DNA of 64,000 nt from Terfezia claveryi (Eukaryota; Ascomycota; Pezizomycetes; Pezizales; Pezizaceae): contig WHUX01000105.1 of assembly GCA_015179025.1 (NCBI GenBank), positions 62,001-126,000 on the forward strand. The letters run 5' to 3'. Positions 54,751 to 64,000 of this stretch are shown here, piece after piece; positions within the stretch are counted from its first letter, which is position 1, and each line of letters starts with the position of its first letter. A program made the translations under genes and the position numbers. The notes beneath the pieces are model-generated. The model worked only from the letters and a program-made list of their open reading frames with translations, was not told the origin of the DNA and searched no databases.

Positions 54751-55050
54751 ATAATAAAAAAGGTGCAAGGAAAGCCAGCTTTTCTTTTTTTTTTGAGTAT
54801 GTATATCTGTGGAGCCTAAGGCTATGAGAAGACTCTATTCCTCCCCTTCAAAGGTTCGGTACCCTCATAGAATAATGAGTTGCCTAAACGCCCTGCCTTC
54901 TAAGCCAAGGAAATAAATCGAAAGAGAAATAACCCCTTCCTCCCCCACCATACCCTTACTGGCCTTTCCACTGATAACAAAAGATAACGCATTAAGATGC
55001 CACGCTCGCAACTAGCCCTAAGTGTAACCTTCATATCCTTTCTCTGTCGC
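54751..55050. other. Decayed sequence left of Gypsy-C
   Basis: No recognisable gene. A minus-strand frame seems to run from the right flank of Gypsy-C (61163 onwards) into this stretch once C is removed, so C may have entered an old coding region. Family not recognised. Confidence 0.3.
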
Positions 55051-55549
55051 TGTAATGAGGGCTCCGGGGACAAGGCGACCAAGGGGTACGTCGGGGCAAG
55101 GGCAAGGCTAGGGTAACACACACGTAGGAACGCTACGTGTGTGACTAGGGGAAAAGGCTGGGATGGGGGCAAGGGCGAGGTGGAGAGAGGCAGAGGGCAA
55201 GGGGCACGAGACACGCGGAGGCAGTTGCCGCGTGTGTCGGAGGGAGGCAGCTGTACTGCAGAGTAGTTCACGAGACAAGGGGGGGTGCACAAGGGAGGTG
55301 CACAAGTGCTGGGAGAGGCAAGGTCCTGTATTGGATATACAAGACGTTGGATGGGGATCCAACGAGAGGGCGGAGAGAGCAAGCTATATATACAGGCTTC
55401 CTTCCTGGCCAAGGCCACCGGAAGGAATAAGGTTCTCGAGACCCCTTATCTCGGGAATAGAGATAACAATGATATCAATCAACAATAACGAGAGTCGGAC
55501 GGAATCCCGTCCGACTCTCAAACCTGGCTAGGAGAGGACGGTTGTGACA
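55051..55549 (-). repeat. Gypsy-C 3' LTR
   Basis: 499 bp; contains the perfect hairpin at 55490-55519 (stems GAGAGTCGGACGG / CCGTCCGACTCTC). Confidence 0.94.
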
Positions 55550-55566
55550 CTATCCCCCCTTTAGGC
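55550..55566 (-). other. Gypsy-C polypurine tract
   Basis: On the minus strand, AAAGGGGGGATAG directly before the LTR. Confidence 0.75.
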
Positions 55567-57174
55567 TAAGAGCTCCAGTGACTAGGAGGCCTGGGCATGA
55601 TAACCGGCAAAATTAATACAGGAAACAACAACAACAAGGTAAGGACAAAAACCGCAACTCTGAACAACGAAGACAAGACAAAAATATCATTCAGCTGGGC
55701 GAGGCTTGAGAGGGTAACGCTGGTGGAATAGGGTGACCAGGTCAGGGGCGTTTTCCAAATCCTCTGCTGGTTGCCAGGTGGTCTCCTCATCCTCTAACCT
55801 TTTGACCTTGTACTGAACTCATCCATAGCGCTTCCTGGAGTCCAGTACCTCCTCAACCTCCCACTCCTCTTCTCCTGCAATCACTACGGGAGGGGGTGGC
55901 GGATGCCTTTGACCTGGAAGAGGATCGTCCGCGGCTGGCTCGATCTCCGAGACATGAACGACCGGGTGGCGTTTGATGTCCTTGGGAAACCTCAATCGAT
56001 AGGCATGAGTGTCTACAGCGCCTAGCACCTCGAAGGGGCCTAAGAACTTATGGTCCAGTTTGCAGGAGGGCCGTACTGTTTGGAAGTGTCTGCTGGATAG
56101 CCATACTTGGTCCCCTGGGTGGTATTTAGGAGCTGGCAACCGGGACCCATTGGCATACTCCGCTTGCCTAGCTTCAGCGTAGGCCAACTCAGCCTTCAAG
56201 GTAGCATAGAGTTTTGTGATCTCTGTTGCGAAGTCCTTGGCTGGGGCATTCTCCCTGGCCTTACGCAGAGGTGCCAGGGAGTCTACGAACCGAGGGTGCC
56301 AGCCATAATTGGCCAGGAATGGGGAGGTCTTCAGGGTCTTGGAGAAGTGGTTGTTGGCAGAGAACTCGCAGGTCGCCAGCTACGAAACCCAGTTATTCTG
56401 CTGATAATTGATGTACGCCCTCAGGTACTGCTCCATGATGGTATTCATGCATTCTGACTAGCCATCAGTCTGAGGGTGGTATGCCGTGGACAGGTGTACT
56501 TCAATACCCAGCAGCTCACAGAAAGTTCTCCAGAAGTCGGCGATGAACTGAGGGCCGCGGTCTGAGACAACCAATGCCGGGAGGCCATGGTAACGGAAGA
56601 CATTATTCAGGTAAAGGGATGCCAATTCAGGGGCTGAGCAGGTGTCTCGACAGGGTATCACATGCCTCATTTTTGTCAACTGATCCACTACCATTAAGAT
56701 GGCATTGAATCCCGAGTCTTCTGGCAATCCGGTAACGAAGTCCATAGTCAGGTGTTGCCAGGGTTGTTCTGGGACTTCCAGGGGCTTCAGGGTACCATAT
56801 GGAGCGTGGCGGGTGGGTTTGGCATGCTTGCAGACATGGCAATTCCGTATGTACCGCTCTACCTCCTTCCGTTGGTCAATCCATGTATATTGCCTAGCTA
56901 GCAGCTAAAACGTTTTAGCTACCTCAGGATGACCCGCAGCAAGGGTATCATGGTGTTCCTTGATCAGCTGCATCCGCAGCTCTCCTTCAGGTATATAGAG
57001 CCGATCTAGGTGGTATAGGAGGCCGTCCTGAGTAGTGCACTCGGCTAGGGAAATCTTGGTGTGACGGCGCTGTCCAGACTCCACTGCAGCAATTATATCC
57101 TTAACCAGGTCATCTTCCGCATATGCCCGTTGTATCTGCAGAAAGAGATCTGCTCCTGGGTTCGCTTCAGCTAT

Positions 57175-57223
57175 AGCATCAGCATCAGCATCAGTATCAG
57201 CATCAGCATCAGCATCAGCATGA
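57175..57223 (-). repeat. Short GCTGAT repeat in Gypsy-C pol
   Basis: About eight units (ATCAGC on the plus strand), versus about 18 in Gypsy-B. Confidence 0.85.
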
Positions 57224-58834
57224 CTAGTGGCCGCCAGGTCGAGATTTTCAGGTTTCAGTACCACCTGATTTTGGTACTTCAGCTTTTCATCCCCCCCTTT
57301 AGGGAGATCTCCTGATCTCCTGGTCTGTGCATCCGGCTTAACCCCAGCTTTTCCAGGCTGATACTTGATCTTGAAGTTGAATCGAGATAAGAACTCCGAC
57401 CACCTAGCCTGCCGTCGGTTCAGCAGCTTAGTGGTGTTGAAGTACTCAAAATTCTTATCATCGGATAGCACCTCAATGATCCCCTTGGCTGACTCCAGGT
57501 GTGGCCTCCACTCCTCGAATGCTCGCACAATGGCCATTAACTCTTTATCATAGATTTCATAATTACACTCAGCCAGAGAGTGCTTTTTTGGGAAGTATGC
57601 CACTGGGTGGAGGATCCCATTAATATACTGAGACAAGATTCCCACGGAGACATAGTCGGAGGCGTCAGTCTCCACGATACATTCGCTGACTGGGTCAAAG
57701 TGGGCCAGGATTGGTGCTGAGCAGAAGGCTTCCTTGAGGTTCTGGAAGGCGGATTGGGCTTCTGGACTCCAGTGGAATCGCCGGTCCTTTTTGGTCAGGG
57801 CTATGAGGGGGGCCACGATCTTAGAATACCCTAGAATGAACCGTCGGTAAAAGTTGGCGAATCCTAGGAAGGCCTGAACATCCCTGAGATTTGCTGGAAC
57901 TTCCTACTCCTGAACGGCGGTGACCTTGGCGGGGTCCATTCTAATACCTTCCGTAGTGATGATCAACCCTAGATACTTAACCTCCTGCACATGGAACTCG
58001 CACTTTTCCGGCTTCAGATACAACTCAGCTCCCTCCAGCTTCTCCAGCACTTGTCGGACATGGATCTTGTGTTCCGCTAGGGTATCCGAGTAGATGAGAA
58101 TATCGTCCAGGTAGGCGGAGCAGAATACATCCAGAAAGTCCCGCAGAGTGTCGTTGATAAAGTGCTGAAAAGAGGCGGGGGCGTTGATTAGGCCGAAAGG
58201 CATCACATTATACTCAAAATGGCCATATCGTGTCCGGAAGGCAGTCTTCCACTCCTCACCCTCAGCAATTCGTACCAAGTTGTATGCCCCTCTCAGATCC
58301 AATTTGGTGAACCATTTTGCCTTGGAAAGTCTGGCTAATGTCTCCTGGATCAGGGGCAAGGGATATCTGTTCTTGACCGTTATCTCGTTCAGGCCACGAT
58401 AATCAACACACAACCGAAGAGAGCCGTCCGACTTCTTCATGAACAGCACAGGGGCACCCGCTGGGGAGGAGCTGTGGCGAATGAAGCTCTTGTTGAGGTT
58501 TTCTTCCAGATACTTTTTCAGAGCTTCCAGTTCCACTCGGGACATCCCATAGAGAGGTCCATAAGGGGGGGTCTTTCCTTCCACCAGTGGGATTGTGTGG
58601 TCGTATGGTCGATGGGGGGCAAGCTTTTCTGCTGCTTTTTCCAAGAACAGGTCAATGAATTCATGGTATTCCCCCGGAACCATGGATTTCCACTCCTCCT
58701 TGAATCTCGTTTTGTTAATCTCTAGGTTCACTTCATGTATGGAGAGAGCGTATGCCTTCAGCTTGTGCCTCCTGGTGAGGTAAGCGAAAGCCCCTGCCTC
58801 GATAAAGCTAACGTTCAGGGGTTTTGGGGTCACC

Positions 58835-58945
58835 AGGGGGACAGAGGGGACAGGGGAAACAGGGGGAGCAGGGGAAACAGGGGGAACAGGGGAAAAAGGG
58901 GGAACAGGGGGAACAGGGGTAACCGGGGAGTGGGTAGCATTGATG
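58835..58945 (-). repeat. Pro/Val-rich linker repeat in Gypsy-C pol
   Basis: Tandem units of 9-12 bp (plus strand GGGGGAACAGGGGAA-like) encoding PPVSP repeats between protease and RT. This linker is short in A and absent in B. Confidence 0.75.
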
Positions 58946-59486
58946 TGCGCAGGCTGGTGTACCACCTGGGCTGGGTGGATTATCGGGGGTGGTAATGCGC
59001 ATAGCCCCGTGACGGTGATTTTTGGACCTCCACAGTTTTTTCTGCAATAATGGCTATTGAATTGCAAGGTGTATGAGCCGAAGCTGACTGACACATCATG
59101 CATTCTGAGCTAGGGGATCCCAAGCACAATTGGATATTTTAGTTTGGTCACAAACATTGGGAGGTCCTCCGAATGGTCTCCAATGGCACTAGGCAGACAC
59201 GCGAGGTCGGTAATAGCCCCAGAAGAGATGGGGCGGCCATCAATGACGTCGAGCAGGCGGGGGGTTTTTAATTTCGAGGTTGGTATGGAATTTTTACTGA
59301 CGAAGGTCCGATCAATGAATGCAATTCCCGAAGCACCATAATCGATGAGAGCTGATGTTACCACTGTTTTACCATTGAATTTAACAGTTATTGGTACTAC
59401 AAAATGCTCGCCAAACAAGCGAGATTCATCAACAGACATAGGTGCAGGCAAGGAAAACGCAGACAAAGATAAGTAGCCCTGGGCAG

Positions 59487-59532
59487 GTCCCTTGCTAGTG
59501 TCAGTAACTAGGCAAGGTACAGGGCTTTTCCC
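59487..59532 (-). promoter_or_regulatory. Gypsy-C -1 frameshift cassette
   Basis: On the minus strand GGGAAAA (59532-59526), 5 nt, hairpin 59520-59487 containing the gag stop, with one stem mismatch relative to A and B. Pol again lies in the -1 frame. Confidence 0.7.
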
Positions 59533-60632
59533 GACTCATCAACCTCCTCCATCCTGGATTCGGAGATGGCGTGGGCAGCCATCGAACTGTTTTTTCGGAG
59601 GGGACAAGTTGTGATGAAATGGTCCCCCTTTCCGCATGCAATGCACAAACCCTGAGTATGGCGACAGTCCCTTTCCTCCTGGGTAAGACGAGGTCTACCT
59701 GCTGACAGGTCCATGGGGGCAGCCCCAAACGCTACCAGGGAGGGGTGTGCAGGCTTGTTGACCAGTGTGAGTTGGGTGCGTGCTATCGGGAAGGGGGTAC
59801 GGGGAGTCGAGGTCGGGAGTGTCTTTTAGGGGGCTCTTACTGCCGCTGTCTGCTGTTCTACCTAGCTAGCTTACTCAATAAGTTCCTCCAGGGTCTTGGT
59901 CAGTGGGCAGTAGACCAGAGCCTTTTTCAGCTCGAAGGTAAGCCCGTCTTTGAACTGGTCGATCTTGGCTTCGTCATTCCAATTGAGCTCTGCTGCCAGC
60001 CTGGAGAACTTGGCAACATAGGTTGACAGTTCATTGTGTTTTTGCTTGAGGTCTCGTAGGGCCCTGCTGGCGGTTCCTTTAGGATCTGGGTCCCCGAAGG
60101 CTCGGTCCAAGATTGCCATTAGTGCCGGGATATCTACCAGATCAATCCCCGTTGCTTTAATGAAGGGCTGTACCTGGTCCATGGCCTTACCCTCCAGGAG
60201 GCCATAGACGTATGAGAGCTGGTGGTGGACAGTGGGGAACTTCGCCGAGTCCCTAGAGAGTTTTATTTGCACAGAGTTCTTCCATGCTCGTAACCGGCTC
60301 CAGTCCCTATTAAACTTGGGCGGGGTTGGTAGGTCTTGTGTTTTCTGGTTCTTTGGACCATCTGCCAGGTCCAAGGCACGAGTCAGTCTCCGGATGGTTA
60401 TCCTTTCCTCTGCTGCATCTTCTCGAAGGAGGGTTATTTTGTCTTCGACTTCTCGGATTCGCTTTTCGGCTTTCTGAAGGTCCGCTCCTTGTTGTTCGCC
60501 AATGGCATAAGTCTCTGTGAATATTTCGATCACAGTTCTTTGGTATGCTGATAGTTCCGTCGGGTCTGATGGAATCGGAGTCGCCCTCCAGGCTGGGAAT
60601 CTATCGGTGGGTAGTGGAATGCTCACGGACAT
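59508..60632 (-). pseudogene. gag: Gypsy-C Gag
   Basis: Start ATG at 60632 (MSVSIPLPTDRFPAW), coiled-coil-like N-terminus (KAEKRIREVEDKITLLRED), capsid core (KFNRDWSRLRAWKNSVQIKL; LLEGKAMDQVQPFI; STYVAKFSRLAAELNW) and zinc knuckle CIACGKGDHFITTCP near 59620. Three in-frame stops between about 59820 and 59873 break it, two where B has Gln and Arg. The open frame extends upstream to 60905 into the LTR, which is not natural. Confidence 0.88.
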
Positions 60633-60651
60633 CGTACCGGTTGGTCTGAAA

Positions 60652-60663
60652 GATCCAACGTAC
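60652..60663 (-). other. Gypsy-C primer-binding region
   Basis: Minus strand GTACGTTGGATC after the LTR; complementary to ATCCAACGT in the LTR transcript (60966-60958). Confidence 0.5.
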
Positions 60664-61162
60664 TGTAACAAGGGCTCCGGGGACAAGGCGACCAAGGGGT
60701 ACGCCGGGGCAAGGGCAAGGCTAGGGTGACACACACGTAGGAACGCTACGTGTGTGACTAGGGGAAAAGGCTGGGACGGGGGCAAGGGCGAGGGCGAGAG
60801 AGGCAGAGGGCAAGAGGCACGAGACATGCGGAGGCAGTTGCCACATGTGTCGGAGGGAGGCAGCTGTGCTGCAGAGTAGTTCACGAGATAAGGGGGGGTG
60901 CACAAGGGAGGTGCACAAGCGCTGGGAGAGGCAAGGTCCTGTATTGGATATACAAGACGTTGGATGGGGATCTAACGAGAGGGCGGAGAGAGCAAGCTAT
61001 ATATACAGGCTTCCTTCCTGGCCAAGGCCACCAGAAGGAATAAGGTTCCCGAGACCCCTTATCTCGGGAACAGAGATAACAATGATATCAATCAACAATA
61101 ACGAGAGTCGGACGGAATCCCGTCCGACTCTCAAACCTGGCTAGGAAAGGACGGTTGTGACA
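60664..61162 (-). repeat. Gypsy-C 5' LTR
   Basis: 499 bp; hairpin at 61103-61132; TATATATA near 60998-61005; followed by the TSD GTCGC. Confidence 0.94.
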
Positions 61163-61487
61163 GTCGCCTCTTTGACAACCTCAACAAACCCCTCTATTGG
61201 TATCTCCTTCCTTGCTACATTTAATACTGGAAGGTAATATTCCCTAATAGTAGTTCCGGAGAGAGTCTACTAGTAAAGAATAGTAAGGGGAAGACACTAA
61301 CAGCATCTCACTTAAGGTCCAAAACCTCCCCTTCTCTAGCCTGCCCCTCAAGGAAGCTCTAGGTTCGAAAACAATATCTCAACTAGATCTATACTATATT
61401 CCTCCCTGCTCTTCTTCCCTTTCTTCAACCACTTCTTCTGCTCATCTATCTCTTCCCAGTTGCTCCACATTCTTCTGGTGTGGACGG
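61163..61487 (-). other. Decayed coding-like remnant
   Basis: On the minus strand short coding-like pieces (SNWEEIDEQKKWLKKGKK near 61400-61460; IPIEGFVEVVKEAT next to 61163) separated by stops. They seem to continue left of Gypsy-C at 55050. Not recognised. Confidence 0.3.
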
Positions 61488-61930
61488 ACTAACGTAACCG
61501 ATAAGGTCTCCGATCAAGGTTTCTGATTACATGAGATATACTAACCTTTTTTGGTAATCTCTTGGTGTAGGCAAGTGTAGAGGCAAGCGTAGTATTCAGT
61601 ATTCCTTCCACCTGAATTAATATCTATGGAAACAATTACGCTCTACAATATGGCTATACTCACATCTTGCTAAAACCAATCTAAGATCATTACCCCCTCC
61701 AGCTAATATGACCTCTCCAACATTTTCTACCCACTCTTCCTAACCTCCCACATAGGCTTAATATCAAGCGGACAAGGTTATAAGACCTCAGAGGCCTTTA
61801 CTAAGTACCTATATTCATATGAAAATAGGTTTGCTTAAACAAGCCAAAGCTAAGATACCTTAAATTATAGAGTACTAACCTGCACAAGATTAGAAATTCC
61901 AAAAGTAGTCATTATATAAATTAAACGCTT
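61488..61930 (+). repeat. Left arm of a long inverted-repeat element
   Basis: About 440 bp, matching the reverse complement of 62880-63314. Many C-to-T and G-to-A differences; this arm is the more AT-rich one. Confidence 0.85.
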
Positions 61931-62879
61931 CTAATTGATGCTACCTAAACCTTCTCCTCATGTCCTTATAACAGCCTATATCAAAGTATAGTATACAGCT
62001 ATATAGAGGTTTATAATAGTCATAGGAGTCTTAAATTGCTACCTTTTGGAGTAGCCCCTTGCTCCCCTACTACCTCCCCCCCTCCTCTCACTCTCATACA
62101 GGCCAAATATTGGATAAGTGTAGCTAACAACTACTAGAAGGGCTCTCAACTATATCTTTAATTAATAGCAAAGAAAAAGTATATATATACCAAGATAGAA
62201 AGGCACCAATTTTGACCACTACTTTTCAAAAATCTATAATTCCGAAAACTCAGCAAAACCTACTTTAAACCCCTAGGTAGACTCTCTCCAATTCACCTGA
62301 CTACACCTAAGCCTCCTCTAGCACTTCTAAAACACCAATGGAATAATAGGATAACTTTAATAGCTAAGCCTAACGCTTTCAAACCCCATATACTCCTCCC
62401 GAGTACAGCTACATATTAGATGTCTCAACGACTACAAGTACAGCTAAGACTAGCATAGGTCTTGGGAAGGTGAACTTAATGCTACTTCAAATACTAGGTT
62501 AATATAAAGTTGGATACATACTTTAAATTAATAGGAGATTGAAGGTTAAGGTAGATGCAGGATCAATGGATGGTATCTTAGATATAATACTAGACTTTAG
62601 CTTAAATACTATATCAAATATTAAATCATCCACTGAATTCACTTTTACAGTATTAAAGTTAGCTAGATTGAGTGCTCGGTTGAATATAAGGATAATTCTG
62701 AGTATATAGTGGTTATCAAAGATTTGCAGCATCTCGGTAGTATATAGTATTATTTAAAAACAGAAATGTAGAGGGTATAGAAGTCTAAACATCGTGGGGA
62801 CCTCACCATAGAGAATAAGGATGGTCTTGAGGCAGCCCTTAGAAGCATATGGGGGAGGGGTTCAGGTTAGTATAAATAA
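61931..62879. other. AT-rich spacer of the inverted-repeat element
   Basis: About 950 bp without a recognisable gene; only short frames. Confidence 0.5.
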
Positions 62880-63314
62880 ACGAGTTCAATTCATATGATG
62901 ACCACTTTTTGAATTTCGAATTTTCTGCAGCTTAGTGCCCTATAGTTTAAGGTATCCTAGCTTCGGCTTGTACAAGCAAATCTATTTTCATATGAATATA
63001 GGTGCTTGATAAAGGCCTCCGAGGTCTTATAACCTTGTCCGCTTGATATTGAGCCTATGTGGGAGGTTAGGAGGAGCGGGTAGAAAATGTCAGAGAGGTC
63101 ATATTGGCCGGAGCAGGTAATGATCTTAGGTTGGTTTTGGCGGGACGTAAGCATAGCCATGTTGTAGAGCGTAACTGTTTCCATAGATATTAATTCAGGC
63201 GGAAGGAATACTGAACGCTGTGCTTGCCTACACCAAGGGATTACCAAAAAAGGTTAGTATGTCTCATGTGATCGGAAACCCTGTCTTGATCAGAAACCCG
63301 GTCGGTCACGTTAG
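62880..63314 (-). repeat. Right arm of the inverted-repeat element
   Basis: Better preserved arm. Outer limits CTAACGTGACCG-like on both sides. No clear TSD found. Confidence 0.85.
62957..63247 (-). CDS. Hypothetical 96-residue frame in the right arm
   Basis: Short open frame inside the less mutated arm (SMETVTLYNMAMLTSRQNQP; YKTSEAFIKHLYSYENRF). The same frame is destroyed by stops in the left arm. Could be a remnant of an element gene or chance; no family recognised. Confidence 0.25.
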   Translation of the reverse strand: MVIPWCRQAQRSVFLPPELISMETVTLYNMAMLTSRQNQPKIITCSGQYDLSDIFYPLLLTSHIGSISSGQGYKTSEAFIKHLYSYENRFACTSRS

Positions 63315-63489
63315 GGCTACATGCCTCCCTGTTTCCACATGCCTTCCGTACATCCAGCAAATAGGATCAACTGTGTTATCCAGCTTTGGATGCCAGGATT
63401 GGAGATTCCCTTTCCCTGTCCTACAATGAACATAGTTGATCCTAGCCTTCCTTCCCCACCTAATTACTCTGCCCCCCCCCTCTTACCTG
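63315..63489. other. Spacer between the inverted-repeat element and the LINE
   Basis: On the minus strand it may hold the last, decayed part of the LINE coding region; nothing firm is seen. Confidence 0.3.
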
Positions 63490-63988
63490 CCGCTTTTCTC
63501 TCCGCCTCCCGCATTCTCTTCCATTCTTGTCTGAGTCCCCCCTCCGTGATCTGGAGATCTTCAGGAAAGAGATTCTCTGCCCCCTCCTTTGCCAAAACGT
63601 CTGCTCATTCATTGCCGAGTATTCCTACATGAGCTTTAACTCAGCCGAGCCTAACTGCCCCTGACCCAAGCTTCTCTTGCCTTTCTTTAATCCCTACTAC
63701 CGCCGTCTGCAGATCTGCTGTTCTTGCCTTCCCTCTTCTACCTACCTCTCTTAATGCCGTAATCATTGCCGTTAAATCTTTCAAGATAAGTACTTTCCAT
63801 TCCAGAGGTGTCTTCTCAAGAGCTTTCCTAATACCAGCGACCTCTCCATCCCACACTGTGCACATTCTTTCCAAACCAACGCTTCCCTTCTTGGTTTCCC
63901 CTTCCGAACACCAGCCCCCACCGACCCTACCTTCCTCACTCATGCTGCCATAGGTATAAATCACCACTGAATCCTCTTTAACTCCCAC
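63490..63988 (-). pseudogene. LINE (non-LTR retrotransposon) RNase H domain, fragment
   Basis: Minus-strand frame from the window edge: VVIYTYGSMSEEGRVGGGW (RNase H first motif, with Tyr where the catalytic Asp of YTDGS is expected), MCTVWDGEVAGIRKALE (second motif, Glu), KVLILKDLTAMITALRE (third motif; Lys-Asp where Ser/Thr-Asp is usual), then after TGA codons VKAHVGILGNE and ADVLAKEGAE (fourth motif). In fungal Tad/I-like LINEs this domain follows RT. Stops replace Trp and Arg, as in RIP. RT lies beyond the window. Confidence 0.8.
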
Positions 63989-64000
63989 AATTTTCCTAAT

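Larger units (their letters stand above)
55687..59486 (-). pseudogene. pol: Gypsy-C pol: protease to chromodomain
   Basis: One frame from the shift site to the stop at 55687-55689. Protease ALIDYGASGIAFI (Tyr in place of the Cys of A and B), a Pro/Val-rich linker (about 58800-58940), RT ([23 protein letters not shown]), RNase H ([11 protein letters not shown]), a short Ala-Asp repeat, integrase (LTMDFVTGLPED; VVSDRGPQF), GPY/F module and chromodomain (EEWEVEEVLDSRKRYG). About seven premature stops (near 59107, 57904, 56903, 56457, 56380, 55817), several matching TGG to TAG or CAG to TAG; apart from an apparent small indel near 56903, no frameshift is evident. Confidence 0.92.
55051..61162 (-). 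mobile_element. Gypsy-C (Ty3/Gypsy chromovirus), complete, minus strand
   Basis: 6112 bp with 499-bp LTRs and the TSD GTCGC (55046-55050, 61163-61167). Not interrupted by other elements. Gag and pol are in the same -1 arrangement as A and B; pol stays in one frame throughout and is broken by point nonsense changes. LTR U3 is of the B type. The two LTRs differ at about a dozen places. Confidence 0.95.

Overview
The window is repeat-rich DNA of a filamentous fungus, probably an ascomycete of the Pezizomycotina type. Evidence: chromodomain Ty3/Gypsy elements, a Ty1/Copia element that primes on half of initiator tRNA-Met, a pogo/Fot1-like transposon, a LINE RNase H end, and RIP-like nonsense mutations (CAG/CAA to TAG/TAA, CGA to TGA, TGG to TAG/TGA). 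A truffle-like genome would fit, but nothing seen here proves the genus. The only probable host gene is at the left end: a long low-complexity protein at 895-4652, split into two frames at a C9 run.

Most of the window is one nest of mobile elements, read from boundaries and target-site duplications (TSDs). Level 1 is an old AT-rich Gypsy element, 'Gypsy-H' (about 6125-12866, resuming 52737-54750). A pogo-like transposon (6837-8696) sits in its gag. Level 2 is 'Gypsy-A' (12867-52736, TSD GCTAC), in the integrase of H. Level 3 is 'Gypsy-B' (15871-49505, TSD ACTTC), in the reverse transcriptase of A. B is a tandem array LTR-internal-LTR-internal-LTR. Level 4 is a non-coding element family, called E here: three insertions per B unit, six copies in all, each about 2.4-3.0 kb. 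E copies have CATCAGCAA ends, a 2-bp TSD, long internal inverted repeats and an AT-rich minisatellite core. Level 5 is a Copia element (41724-47551, TSD CCGAA), inside the last E copy.

To the right lies an independent Gypsy of the same lineage on the minus strand, 'Gypsy-C' (55051-61162, TSD GTCGC). Then come decayed DNA, an inverted-repeat element (61488-63314) and the RNase H end of a LINE on the minus strand (63490-63988).

Gypsy-A, B and C share one design: gag with a CCHC knuckle; pol (protease, RT, RNase H, integrase, chromodomain) in the -1 frame; a GGGAAAA slippery heptamer followed after 5 nt by a 13-bp hairpin holding the gag stop codon; and a primer-binding region complementary to their own LTR, as in Tf1-type self-priming. 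The main novelty candidates are the E family with its higher-order minisatellite, and the conserved frameshift cassette. Element names (H, A, B, C, E1-E3) are labels for this window only.
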